Source of the DNA: Actinomycetes bacterium
Lineage (GTDB): Bacteria; Actinomycetota; Actinomycetes; Actinomycetales; Cellulomonadaceae
Direction of reading: 5' to 3'
Assembly: GCA_021793675.1 (NCBI GenBank)
Contig: JAJYSG010000016.1
Span: 1 to 42,370 of the forward strand
Length of the DNA stretch: 42,370 bases
The notes beneath the pieces are model-generated. The model worked only from the letters and a program-made list of their open reading frames with translations. It ran no database searches and had not been told where the DNA came from. The position numbers were made by a program, and so were the translations under genes. Shown here piece after piece: positions 26,486 to 35,276 of this stretch; within the stretch, counting starts at the first letter, position 1; each line of letters begins with the position of its first letter.

Positions 26486-28447
26486 CTAGAGGTCGAGGTT
26501 CACGCCCATCACCACGGTGCGCTCCGGCGGCAGATGGAACACCTCGGTGCGGTTGGCCGCGTTGTGCGCCATCCACACGAACAGCCGCTCCCGCCATCGG
26601 GTCATCCCTGGCGCACCGGTGGCGTGCACGGTCAGCACCGACAAGAAGTAGCGGGCATCCTCGATGTCGACGTCGAGCTCGGGCGACCTCCCGATCGCCA
26701 GCGCGAGCCCCCGGGGGATGTCCTGGCTGTCGTTGAAGCCGACCCGCACGCACACGTGGACGATGCCGTCGTCGCCGTAGCCGAGGTCGTCCACCACCAC
26801 CCGGTCGACGTGGCGGATGTGCGGGACGTTCTCGTTGAGGATCTGCACGATCGCGACGTGCTCGTGCAGCACGCGGTTGAAGGTCACGTGCGAGCGCAGC
26901 GCCAGCGGCGTCGTCGTCTTGTTCGGGTGCGGGAACACGGCGAACCCCGGGACACGATCGATCCCCTTCTCCCGCACCATGGCGACGAACTCGTCCAGGG
27001 GACCCTCGAGGCGGGTGCGCTGCTCGTTGAGCGTCCGGGCGCCCTTGCGCCACGTGGTCATGAGGGTCACGACTATGCCGGCGATCAGCAGCGGCAACCA
27101 GCCTCCACTGACGATCTTCAGCAGGTTCGCCCCGAAAAACGCGAGCTCCAGGCCGCCGATGACGACGCCGTACGCGACCACCTTCCACAGGGCCCAGTGC
27201 CAGATGCGCTTGGCCAGCAGCAGGTACAGCAACGAGGTGAGGAACAGGGTGCCCGTGACCGCCAGCCCGTACGCGGTGGCCAGCCGGCCGGAGCTGCGGA
27301 ACACCGCGATGAGCACCAGCACCCCGAGGAACAGGATCCAGTTCACCGCGGGCACGTAGATCTGCCCGCCCTCCTCCTTCGAGGTCTGACGCACCGCGAG
27401 CCGTGGGAACAGCCCGAGCCGCACGGCCTGCCGGGACACCGAGTACGCGCCGGAGATGACGGCCTGCGAGGCGATGACCGTGGCGAGCGTCGCCAGCACC
27501 ACCAGCGGCAGTGTCGCCCACGCCGGCGCCAGCCGGAAGAACGGGTTCGCGGTGGTGCTCGGGTCGCGCAGGATCATCGCGCCCTGGCCGAAGTAGTTCA
27601 GGACGAGCGCGGGGAACACCACCAGGTACCAGGAGCGCCGGATCGCCCGCGGCCCGAAGTGGCCCATGTCGGCATAGAGGGCCTCGGCACCGGTGATGGT
27701 CAGCACCACGGCGCCCAGCGCGATGAAGGCGACCAACGGCCGGCCCAGCGCGAAGCCCACCGCGTACGTCGGTGACAGCGCGCGCAGCACCTGCGGGTGC
27801 TGGACGATCTGCGGCACCCCGAGCACCGCGAGGACGACGAACCACGCCGCCATCACGGGTGCGAACGCCTTGCTCACGGCGGTGGTGCCCCACCGTTGCA
27901 CGACGAACAGCACCGTGAGGATCACCACGGAGACCGGCAGCACCAACCGGGCGAGCCCCTGGTCCACCACGACCAGCCCCTCCATCGCCGACATCACGGA
28001 GATGGCGGGGGTGATCACGCTGTCGCCGTAGAACAGTGCTGCACCGAGGATGCCCAGCACGGTGGCCGCCGCCAGCCGCCTGGCGTCGCCGAGCTTGTCC
28101 CGCAGCAGCGCCACCAGGGCGAGGATGCCGCCCTCGCCCTCGTTGTCCGCGCGCATGATCAGCGCGACGTACTTCACCGAGACGATCACGGCGATGGACC
28201 AGAAGACCATGGACACCACGCCGAGCACGTCGCTCGGGGTGGGCTGCACGTCGTTGTGGTCGATGCTGAACACCGTCTGCAGCGCGTACAGCGGGCTGGT
28301 GCCGATGTCGCCGAAGACGACGCCCAGGGCTCCGAGGGCGAGCACGAGCCCGCCGCGATGCCCGGCGGGCGGCTCGTCCACCACCGGAGGGGGCGCGGCC
28401 GCCGCCTCCGCTCCCCCGGCGCCGGCAAGTTCCTCGGTGTCGCTCAT
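26486..28447 (-). CDS. kup: Kup-type potassium uptake protein
   Basis: The 653-aa protein is a K+/H+ symporter of the KUP/HAK/KT family. After an Ala/Pro-rich N-terminus come the first transmembrane motif LGVVFGDIGTSPLYALQTVF, the conserved RADNEGEGGILALVALL, GAALFYGDSVITPAISVMSA, and GAEALYADMGHFGPRAIR, with about 12 membrane helices in total. It ends in a soluble C-terminal domain (VPGFAVFPHPNKTTTPLALR onward). ATG 28447 begins MSDTEEL; the frame is open further upstream without evidence for use. It is divergent from the c-di-GMP gene, with 169 bases between starts. Confidence 0.95.
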   Translation of the reverse strand: MSDTEELAGAGGAEAAAAPPPVVDEPPAGHRGGLVLALGALGVVFGDIGTSPLYALQTVFSIDHNDVQPTPSDVLGVVSMVFWSIAVIVSVKYVALIMRADNEGEGGILALVALLRDKLGDARRLAAATVLGILGAALFYGDSVITPAISVMSAMEGLVVVDQGLARLVLPVSVVILTVLFVVQRWGTTAVSKAFAPVMAAWFVVLAVLGVPQIVQHPQVLRALSPTYAVGFALGRPLVAFIALGAVVLTITGAEALYADMGHFGPRAIRRSWYLVVFPALVLNYFGQGAMILRDPSTTANPFFRLAPAWATLPLVVLATLATVIASQAVISGAYSVSRQAVRLGLFPRLAVRQTSKEEGGQIYVPAVNWILFLGVLVLIAVFRSSGRLATAYGLAVTGTLFLTSLLYLLLAKRIWHWALWKVVAYGVVIGGLELAFFGANLLKIVSGGWLPLLIAGIVVTLMTTWRKGARTLNEQRTRLEGPLDEFVAMVREKGIDRVPGFAVFPHPNKTTTPLALRSHVTFNRVLHEHVAIVQILNENVPHIRHVDRVVVDDLGYGDDGIVHVCVRVGFNDSQDIPRGLALAIGRSPELDVDIEDARYFLSVLTVHATGAPGMTRWRERLFVWMAHNAANRTEVFHLPPERTVVMGVNLDL

Positions 28448-28616
28448 CCGGGCATCGTGGCACGTGCGGCGGGGGCTGACCCGCGCCGGTGGCCCCGCGC
28501 CGGGCGCCGTGCGGCGGTTCACCCGGCCGATGGGCGATCATGTGGCTCGGATCGACGACCTCATCGGCACGGTCCCGGCCGGACGTCGGCGGACCGACGC
28601 AGAGGGAAGGTGAGCG

Positions 28617-31592
28617 GTGGAAGCCCCGAAGACGGTGCTGGTGGTGACGCCGAGCCTGGGTGGGCACTACTTCGGGGAGCTGCTGGCCGGCCTCACCCGA
28701 GAGGTCGCCGGGGCCGGCGGGCGCCTGGTCGTCGTGGAGACGCTCCCCGAGTCCGCGCCGCGCGACGAGGCCGGCGAACCCGGTGACTTCGCGGTCCCGG
28801 TGGCGTGGTCGCACGTGGACGGCGCGGTGTCGATCACCACCGCCGTCGGCGCGCCCTACCTGCGGCGGCTGCGCGAGGCGGGCCGACCGGTGGTGCTGTC
28901 CAGCACCTTGATGGCGGACTTCGACGCGCCTGCCGCCATGCCGGACAACCATGGCGGGACCTACACCGCAGTCGAGCACCTCGTCTGGCACGGCCACACC
29001 CGCATCGGGTTCGTCGGCAACCTCGCCCAGCAGGACATCCGCGACCGGCTCGCGGCCTACCGGCTGGCGTTGGAGGCCTACGACCTCGGGGCCGACCCCG
29101 GGGACGTGTTCGCCATCTCGGACAACGGCGAGACCGGTGGCCAGCAGGCGGCCCGCGCCCTGCTGGCACGCGCCGGCCGGCCGACCGCCCTGATGGTCGC
29201 GACCGACCGCAACGCGATCGGGCTCATCCGTGCGCTCACCGACGCCGGGATGCACCTCCCCGACGAGCTGGCGATCGTGGGGTTCGACAACATCGAGGCG
29301 GGCGCCCTCACCGTCCCCGCGCTGACCAGCGTCAACCAGCCGTTCGACGAGGTCGGCTCCTTGGCCGGTCGTCTGGTGCTGGCAGCGATCCGGGGCGAGT
29401 CGGTGCCGAGCGGGGTGTTCACCCCGCCATCGGGTGCGCTGACGCTCCGCACCTCCTGCGGGTGCTCCGGCGGGGGGATCCCGGTGCCCGAACCGTCGGC
29501 CGCCCTGCTCCGCGACCAGCTTCAGGACGTGCTCGTGGCCGCGCTGGTCACCGGCGAGGACGTCGGCGAGACGCAGACCCGGGAGGCCGTCCTGGCGGCG
29601 CTGCGCACCGTCGAGCACCTGGTCACGTCCGGTGAGCCGGTGACCGACGCGCAGATCGACGCTCAGATGGCCGTCCTGCGGCGGCTCACCACCCGTCCGA
29701 ATGCGCTGCGCCGCATCGTCGACGCGGTGGCCGCCTACTCCGAGGGCATGGTCACGCTGGGCGTCGATCCGGCGGCCTCGGCCCGCGTGACCGCAGCGCT
29801 CTGGAAGCTGCAGGCCGGTGCCTTCTTCAGCCAGGTCGAGGAGACCGAGACGGCGATCGCCGAGCAGTACGTGGTCGACGCGGGCCTGCTCGACACGACC
29901 CGTACCGACCCGCGCACCCTCGACTGGCTGGCGGGCACGCACATCAAGGCCGGGGCCCTGGCGCTGTGGGCCGACGTACCCTCCAGCGGAGACCTCGAGA
30001 TCGTCGGTCAGTACGACCCCGCGGGCCGACTGCCGAACGACGTCGGGACGCGCACCAGCGTCGAGTCCTTCCCCCCGGCTGCCCTCCTGGACCTGGTCGA
30101 CGCAGCGAGGCGGGAGATCTGCCTCGTCGTCCCCGTGCGCGCCGCGACGCACCCCTGGGGACTGCTCGCCGTCGTCGGAGCCGTCGACTCCGGGTCCACC
30201 CGCGAGACCTACCAGCACTGGGCCGGCCTGCTGTCCACGGCGCTGGACTCTCAGCGGCTGCAGCAGGAGGTCCGCAGGTCCGCTCTCTACGACGCGGTCA
30301 CGGGGCTGCCGAACCGGCGCCTGTTCCTCGAGCGCCTCACGACGGCGATCACCCGGCACCACCGGTCCGGGACGCCGTTCGCGGTGCTGTTCCTGGACCT
30401 GGACGGCTTCAAGCTCGTCAACGACTCCCTCGGACACCAGATGGGTGACAGCGTCCTCGCCGCGGTCGGCGACCGGATCCGGCGTGAGCTGCGGAACGTG
30501 GACACCGGCGCCCGGTTCGGCGGCGACGAGTTCGCGATCCTCCTGGACGACACCGGCCCGGACGGCGCGCTCCAGGTGGCTCATCGGGTGCAGAGCGCCC
30601 TCGCCGAGACCGTGGACCTCGAGGGCGCTGACGTCACGGTGCGAGCCAGCGTGGGCATCGCCACCAGCTCGGTCGAGTACACCTCCGCCGAGGACGTCCT
30701 GCGCGACGCCGACGTCGCGATGTACCGCGCCAAGAGCGACGACCCGGGCGCCGTGGCGTTCTTCGACGAGGCGATGCGCGCCCACGCCATCGGGCTGCAG
30801 CGGATCCACTCCGAGATCGCTCACGCCTTGGAACAGCACCAGTTCGAGGTCTTCTACCAGCCGATCGTCGACCTCACCTCCGGTCGCGCCGACCGGTTCG
30901 AGGCCCTGGTCCGGTGGCGCCACCCGCGGCGCGGGCTGGTGATGCCGGACGAGTTCCTCCCGGCGATGGAGGAGACCGGCCTGATCATCCGGCTCGGCTA
31001 CTGGATCCTGGACGAGGTGTGCCGGCAGCTGGCGCAGTGGGGCCCGCGCGTCGCCAGCGTGGCCGTGAACATCTCGGACCGCCAGTTCTGGCACCAGGAC
31101 CTGCTGCCGCGCGTCATCGAGACCTTGGCCCGCCACCAGCTCGCTCCGGACCGGTTGACCCTCGAGATCACCGAAGGCGTCCTGATGCGCCGGCGCGAGG
31201 TGGCGCTGTCCCTGATGCGCGAGATGCACGACGCCGGGCTGCGCCTGCACATCGACGACTTCGGGACCGGGTACTCCTCCCTGGAGACCCTGCACCGTTT
31301 CCCGGTCGACGCCTTCAAGATCGACCGCTCGTACCTGCGCGGTCTGGCCAGCGGGGAGCACACCACCGAGCTCATCACCTCTCTGGTCGGCCTGGGCAGG
31401 TCGCTGGGCCTGGCCGTGGTCGCCGAGGGTGTGGAGACCGGCGAGCAGCTGGCATTCCTGCAGAGCATCGGCTGCGCGTCCGGCCAGGGCTACCTGTTCA
31501 CGCCTGCGGTCAGCACCGAGCAGGCCTGTGGGCTGCTCGATCGCGACCTCGCCCACCGGGTGGACGCCACAGGGTCCGGCACCCGCCCGTGA
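28617..31592 (+). CDS. c-di-GMP enzyme with LacI-like sensor: substrate-binding + GGDEF + EAL
   Basis: The 991-aa protein starts with a LacI/PurR-type periplasmic-binding fold without its helix-turn-helix: VLVVTPSLGGHYFGELLAGL (residues about 6-25), DGAVSITTAV, TRIGFVGNLAQQDIRDRLAAY, LMVATDRNAIGLIRAL, DELAIVGFDNIEAG, up to about residue 290. A long linker region follows (290-555), possibly GAF-like. The GGDEF domain begins LYDAVTGLPNRRLFLERL and has an intact RFGGDEFAILLDD near residue 633. The EAL domain has FEALVRWRHP near 760, LEITEGVLM, the metal site HIDDFGTGYSSL near 880, and VVAEGVETGEQL. Both catalytic motifs look intact. No signal peptide or membrane helix is visible, so the sugar-binding-like sensor probably reads a cytoplasmic ligand. 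Start GTG 28617 has GGAAGG upstream. Confidence 0.93.
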   Translation: MEAPKTVLVVTPSLGGHYFGELLAGLTREVAGAGGRLVVVETLPESAPRDEAGEPGDFAVPVAWSHVDGAVSITTAVGAPYLRRLREAGRPVVLSSTLMADFDAPAAMPDNHGGTYTAVEHLVWHGHTRIGFVGNLAQQDIRDRLAAYRLALEAYDLGADPGDVFAISDNGETGGQQAARALLARAGRPTALMVATDRNAIGLIRALTDAGMHLPDELAIVGFDNIEAGALTVPALTSVNQPFDEVGSLAGRLVLAAIRGESVPSGVFTPPSGALTLRTSCGCSGGGIPVPEPSAALLRDQLQDVLVAALVTGEDVGETQTREAVLAALRTVEHLVTSGEPVTDAQIDAQMAVLRRLTTRPNALRRIVDAVAAYSEGMVTLGVDPAASARVTAALWKLQAGAFFSQVEETETAIAEQYVVDAGLLDTTRTDPRTLDWLAGTHIKAGALALWADVPSSGDLEIVGQYDPAGRLPNDVGTRTSVESFPPAALLDLVDAARREICLVVPVRAATHPWGLLAVVGAVDSGSTRETYQHWAGLLSTALDSQRLQQEVRRSALYDAVTGLPNRRLFLERLTTAITRHHRSGTPFAVLFLDLDGFKLVNDSLGHQMGDSVLAAVGDRIRRELRNVDTGARFGGDEFAILLDDTGPDGALQVAHRVQSALAETVDLEGADVTVRASVGIATSSVEYTSAEDVLRDADVAMYRAKSDDPGAVAFFDEAMRAHAIGLQRIHSEIAHALEQHQFEVFYQPIVDLTSGRADRFEALVRWRHPRRGLVMPDEFLPAMEETGLIIRLGYWILDEVCRQLAQWGPRVASVAVNISDRQFWHQDLLPRVIETLARHQLAPDRLTLEITEGVLMRRREVALSLMREMHDAGLRLHIDDFGTGYSSLETLHRFPVDAFKIDRSYLRGLASGEHTTELITSLVGLGRSLGLAVVAEGVETGEQLAFLQSIGCASGQGYLFTPAVSTEQACGLLDRDLAHRVDATGSGTRP

Positions 31593-31625
31593 GCCGGACC
31601 GGTACGGGTCGCACGCGACGGAGAC

Positions 31626-32261
31626 TCAGCGCGCCCGGCCGAACTCGATGACCGCGCGGCCTGCGGTGTACAGCGCGTCGGCCACCGCGCGTGGATCGCT
31701 GAGGTAGCCGCTGACCATCGCGCCGTCACGGAGCATCACGAGCTGATCGGCGACCCGGCCGGACCCGGGCACCCCGATCTCGTCGAGAAGCTCTTGGATG
31801 GCTGACTTGAACCAGCGACGGTGCGCGTCCACCACGCGCCGGACGGGGTGCTCCGCATCGGCGTACTCGGCCGCGGCGTTGATGAACGGGCACCCACGGA
31901 ATCCCGGGCTGCAGCTCTCGGCGCCGATGGCTTCGGCCACGATCCGGAACACCCCAGCGGCGTCATCGGCTGCGGCCCGGGCGCCCGCGACGGCGTCGCG
32001 CTCCCACTGCGCCCTTCGCTGGAGGTAGGCGACGATGAGGTCGTCCTTCGTCGGAAAGTGCCGGTAGAAGGTCACCTTCGTGATGCCGACCTGGGCCACG
32101 ATCTTGTCCGCGCTCACCGCGCGCAGCCCCTGTCGGTAGAAGAGCTCGGTCGCAACGTCGAGGATGCGCTCGCGCATCGGCAGCTGCGCCGTCGGCCGCG
32201 ACCCGGCCGCTGCACCCTCGCCGGTGCCGCCCGCCGCTCCAGCCACGTCTGCCCTTGTCAT
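31626..32261 (-). CDS. TetR/AcrR-family transcriptional regulator
   Basis: The 211-aa product has the TetR DNA-binding domain at residues about 28-75: RERILDVATELFYRQGLRAV, SADKIVAQVGITKVTFYRHF. The ligand-binding half carries the segment CSPGFRGCPFINAAAEYADA, seen in a common TetR subgroup. I chose ATG 32261; a shorter form could start at the Met before RERIL, and no clear ribosome binding site favours either. It is divergent from two alpha/beta hydrolase genes, and a palindrome lies just before the first of these, so it likely represses them (inference). Confidence 0.88.
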   Translation of the reverse strand: MTRADVAGAAGGTGEGAAAGSRPTAQLPMRERILDVATELFYRQGLRAVSADKIVAQVGITKVTFYRHFPTKDDLIVAYLQRRAQWERDAVAGARAAADDAAGVFRIVAEAIGAESCSPGFRGCPFINAAAEYADAEHPVRRVVDAHRRWFKSAIQELLDEIGVPGSGRVADQLVMLRDGAMVSGYLSDPRAVADALYTAGRAVIEFGRAR

Positions 32262-32361
32262 GTGGCCCACGAGTCTGCCACACCTCCACCTCGCCTCGGG
32301 GGCCGCCGGGTGGCGGCCCGACCTGCCTTGCGCTCCTCCACCGTGTGACGTACCGTCGGTG

Positions 32362-32377
32362 GAGTTACTAGTAAGTC
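32362..32377. promoter_or_regulatory. Palindromic operator candidate between tetR and hydrolase genes
   Basis: The core TTACTAGTAA (32365-32374) is a perfect 10-base palindrome, with matching A/T and G/C pairs two and three positions further out. It is AT-rich in a very GC-rich context and lies about 20 bases before the hydrolase start, where a repressor would block transcription. The divergent TetR protein is the obvious candidate ligand. Confidence 0.5.
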
Positions 32378-32395
32378 TACCCGAAGGAACCTGAC

Positions 32396-33193
32396 ATGTC
32401 CGAACCCCGCCCCGTCGTCTTCGTCCATGGCCTGTGGATCCACTCCGCCGCCTGGCACGGCTGGCTCGATCTGTACCGATCCGCCGGCTACGCCCCGATC
32501 GCGCCCGGCTGGCCCGGCGACGCCGCCACGGTGCAGCAGACACGCGCGAACGCCGCGGCCGTGGCAAACAAGGGCATCGACGACATCACGGACGGATACG
32601 CGCAGACCATCAGCGGGCTCGCTACCAAGCCGATCGTGGTCGGCCACTCGTTCGGCGGTCTCATCGCGCAGAAGCTGCTCGCCGCCGGTACAGCCGCGGC
32701 CGCGATCGCGATCGACCCCGGGCAGATCAAGGGGGTCAAGCCGCTGCCGTTTGCCCAGATCCGCTCGGGCCTGCCCGTGCTGTCCAGGCCGGGGAACAGG
32801 ACGCGGGCCGTCACGCTGACGAAGAGCCAGTTCCGCTACGGGTTCGGCAACGCGGTCAGCGCGCAGGAGTCCGACGAGCTGTTCGACACGTGGACGATCC
32901 CCGGGCCCGGCAGACCGCTCTTCGAGGCTTCCGCCGCCAACTTCACGAAGACCTCACCGGCCGCCGTGGACACGAGGAAGCGGATTCGCGGGCCGCTGCT
33001 GATCATCGGCGGCGGCCAGGACCACACCGTGCCGGAGGTCGTCGCCAAAGCCGCCCACACGCTCTACGCCGGATCGGGTGCCGTCACCGACTACCGGGCA
33101 TTCCCCGACCGGGGCCACTCCCTGGTGCTCGACCACGGCTGGCGCGAGATCGCCGACTACACCCTGACCTGGCTGAACGGCCAGGGACTGTGA
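32396..33193 (+). CDS. Alpha/beta hydrolase (cytoplasmic)
   Basis: The 265-aa protein is an alpha/beta hydrolase: oxyanion region VVFVHGLWIHSAAWHGWLDL (residues about 7-26), nucleophile elbow IVVGHSFGGLIAQKLL with the serine near residue 86, acid in IIGGGQDHTVPE, and histidine in FPDRGHSLVLDHGW. The combination resembles small esterase/haloperoxidase-like enzymes, but the substrate is not predictable. ATG 32396 has GAAGGAA about 8 bases upstream. It is followed after 47 bases by a second, exported hydrolase, probably in the same transcript. Confidence 0.88.
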   Translation: MSEPRPVVFVHGLWIHSAAWHGWLDLYRSAGYAPIAPGWPGDAATVQQTRANAAAVANKGIDDITDGYAQTISGLATKPIVVGHSFGGLIAQKLLAAGTAAAAIAIDPGQIKGVKPLPFAQIRSGLPVLSRPGNRTRAVTLTKSQFRYGFGNAVSAQESDELFDTWTIPGPGRPLFEASAANFTKTSPAAVDTRKRIRGPLLIIGGGQDHTVPEVVAKAAHTLYAGSGAVTDYRAFPDRGHSLVLDHGWREIADYTLTWLNGQGL

Positions 33194-33240
33194 GAACTCC
33201 CGCCGTCCACCAGCACTCCCCGCACCGAAAGGACAGACTC

Positions 33241-34068
33241 ATGCGCGTATCAGGTCTCCGAACCGGGACGTTCCGACTCACCGTGGCCGGGCTCGCACTG
33301 CTCGGCGTCATCGCGTTCCCCAGCGTCGTCGCCGCGACCCCGACCGGAGACGACGGCCCCTCGGGCGCGAAGCCCACCATCGTGCTCGAGCACGGTGCCT
33401 GGGCCGACGGATCGAGCTGGAGCGCCGTCGTCGCCCGGTTGCAGAAGGACGGCTACCCGGTGGACGTGCCGCCGAACCCGCTGCGCGGGGTGGCCAGCGA
33501 CTCGGCCTACCTGGCCAGCTACCTGGCCACCGTGCCCGGCCCGATCGTCCTGGTCGGGCACTCCTACGGCGGATTCGTCACCACCAATGCAGCGAACGGC
33601 AACCCGAACGTCAAGGCCCTCGTGTACGTCGACGCCTACATCCCTGCCCAGGGCGAGACGCTCACCAGCTTGACGGCGCAGTTCCCCGGCAGCCAGATCG
33701 CCCCTGCCGCGCTGAGCTTCGTCCCGTCGGCCGGCGGCGTCGTCGACGCCTACGTCAAGCCGGCGCAGTTCGGGGCCATCCTGGCGAACGATCTGTCGGC
33801 CACCCGGGTCGCCGAGCTCGCCGCCACCCAGCGCCCGATCGCCGCCTCGGCGCTCGACGAGGTGTCCGGTCCTCCGGCATGGTCGATGATCCCCAGCTGG
33901 GCCGTCATCGGAACCGAGGACCACGCCATCCCGCCGGCCGCGCTCCTGTTCATGGCCCAGCGGGCCCACGCCACGACCACGACGATCGACGCCTCGCACC
34001 TGTCGCTGATCTCCCGGCCGGGCACCGTCACCCGTGTCATCGAGCAGGCCGCCCGGCACACGTCCTGA
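33241..34068 (+). CDS. Alpha/beta hydrolase, exported
   Basis: The 275-aa protein carries a signal peptide (basic start MRVSGLRTGTFR, hydrophobic core LTVAGLALLGVIAF, probable cleavage near residue 32 at SVVA-ATP). The mature part has TIVLEHGAWADGSSWSAVV, the nucleophile elbow IVLVGHSYGGFVTTNAA, the acid region AVIGTEDHAIPPAA and a histidine in TIDASHLSLISRP. This pattern matches the family of HGAWADGSSW-type hydrolases found next to TetR regulators in many bacteria. It shares no more than fold similarity with the upstream hydrolase. It likely acts outside the membrane on small esters or lactones; not determinable from sequence. Confidence 0.88.
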   Translation: MRVSGLRTGTFRLTVAGLALLGVIAFPSVVAATPTGDDGPSGAKPTIVLEHGAWADGSSWSAVVARLQKDGYPVDVPPNPLRGVASDSAYLASYLATVPGPIVLVGHSYGGFVTTNAANGNPNVKALVYVDAYIPAQGETLTSLTAQFPGSQIAPAALSFVPSAGGVVDAYVKPAQFGAILANDLSATRVAELAATQRPIAASALDEVSGPPAWSMIPSWAVIGTEDHAIPPAALLFMAQRAHATTTTIDASHLSLISRPGTVTRVIEQAARHTS

Positions 34069-34261
34069 GCGGGGCACTGACCGCTGCCGCCGGTGCCCGG
34101 GAGTTCCGGTGCCGGCGGCAGCGCCGTGCCACGGCGCGGTCCGCGCGACCCGGCCCATCGACCGACGCGCGGGCGACGTCGCCCGCGGCGTCGCGGACCT
34201 GGCCTCGTACTGGCCCTCGTCCGTTGCCGCAACGGGCCCCTGCCGAGCTCCGGGGATGGTG

Positions 34262-34512
34262 CCGTGCTGTCGTGGATCCGTCGCGACGTCACGGCACGGT
34301 CGCGCGCGCAGCACGTGGACGCGACCACCAGCACCAAGCCGCCGAGGATGGCCGAGGTGCGCAGCGGCGACCACGCCACGCGCCCCGCCCCCGCGCACCC
34401 TGCGGACCGCGACGACGTAGCCGGCGGCCGCGGCGGCCACGAGGAGCACGGCCGGGGCGTCGACCTGCCACGACATCAGTACCGACGAGACGGTGAGCGC
34501 GCCCGGGGTCAT
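34262..34512 (-). pseudogene. N-terminal remnant of a CtaG-like cytochrome c oxidase assembly gene
   Basis: On the minus strand from ATG 34512 the frame reads MTPGALTVSSVLMSWQVDAP, then a membrane helix PAVLLVAAAAAGYVVAVRRV, as at the start of caa3-type CtaG membrane proteins. Around 34385 the reading frame shifts; the next frame continues with WSPLRTSAILGGLVLVVAST, matching the second helix of the same family, and then loses homology after about 80 residues in all. Neither frame continues into the rest of a CtaG protein. This is therefore a short decayed fragment. It occupies most of the 596-base gap between the exported hydrolase and the response regulator; the rest of that gap shows nothing. 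Confidence 0.55.
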
Positions 34513-34664
34513 GGTGCGAGCCGAGGGACGGGGCGGGCACTCAGCCCGGCTACCGATCGGTGCCGGGCGCCGTCTCGGCGCACGGCCGCGCCCCGTAGCC
34601 TTCGGTGCTCACCATCCCCACAGGGCGCGGGCAGCACCTGTGAGGGTCAAGAGGCCGCGGCCGG

Positions 34665-35276
34665 CTACGGCAGCAGCCAGCCGTTCATCTGCGCGATCCG
34701 GCATGCCTCGGCCCGGGTGCGGCCGCCGGTCTTGCCCATGGCGGACGAGAGGTAGTTGCGCACCGTCCCCTCGGACAGGAAGGTCTCGCGCGCGATGTCC
34801 GCGACGGTGCCGCCACCGGCCGCCGCGCGCAGCACGCCGGCCTCCCGCTCCGTCAGCGGTGAGTCCCCCACCGTCAGCGACTCCACCGCCAGCGACGGAT
34901 CCACCACCCGCAGGCCGGCGTGGACCCGCCGCACGGCATCGGCTAGCTCGTCCGCCGGCGTGTCCTTCACCACGAACCCGCTGGCTCCGGCGTCCAGCGC
35001 CCGCCGCAGGTAGCCCGGGCGGCCGAACGTGGTCACCACCAGCGACCTGCAGGTGGGCACGTCACGGCGGAGCGCCGCCGCCGCCGAGATCCCGTCTAGC
35101 CCGGGCATCTCCACGTCCAGCAGCGCGACGTGGGCGGCGGCGGTGCGCGCGGCTTCCACCACCTCGTCGCCCCGGCCCACCTGCGCCACCACCTCCAGGT
35201 CGCGCTCCAGGTCGAGCAGCGCGGCGAGGGCGCCGCGCACCAGCGCCTGGTCGTCGGCGAGCAGCACGCGGATCAT
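34665..35276 (-). CDS. Response regulator, NarL/LuxR type (DesR-like)
   Basis: The 203-aa regulator has a receiver domain starting MIRVLLADDQALVRGALAAL, phosphorylation site Asp54 in HVALLDVEMPGLDG, conserved Thr in VVTTFGRPGYL and Lys in GFVVKDTP. The C-terminal LuxR-type helix-turn-helix runs SPLTEREAGVLRAAAGGGTV, DIARETFLSEGTVRNYLSSA. ATG 35276 overlaps the histidine kinase stop as ATGA, so the pair is translated together. With the upstream ABC exporter it forms one operon; the likely target is the operon's own promoter region. Confidence 0.94.
   Translation of the reverse strand: MIRVLLADDQALVRGALAALLDLERDLEVVAQVGRGDEVVEAARTAAAHVALLDVEMPGLDGISAAAALRRDVPTCRSLVVTTFGRPGYLRRALDAGASGFVVKDTPADELADAVRRVHAGLRVVDPSLAVESLTVGDSPLTEREAGVLRAAAGGGTVADIARETFLSEGTVRNYLSSAMGKTGGRTRAEACRIAQMNGWLLP

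Noticed and set aside
26166..31556. A 1796-codon open frame on the minus strand
   Set aside because: It is the antisense shadow of the GGDEF-EAL gene continuing into an alternative frame of kup; its residues are Arg/Gly/His-rich repeats typical of high-GC shadow frames, with no motifs.
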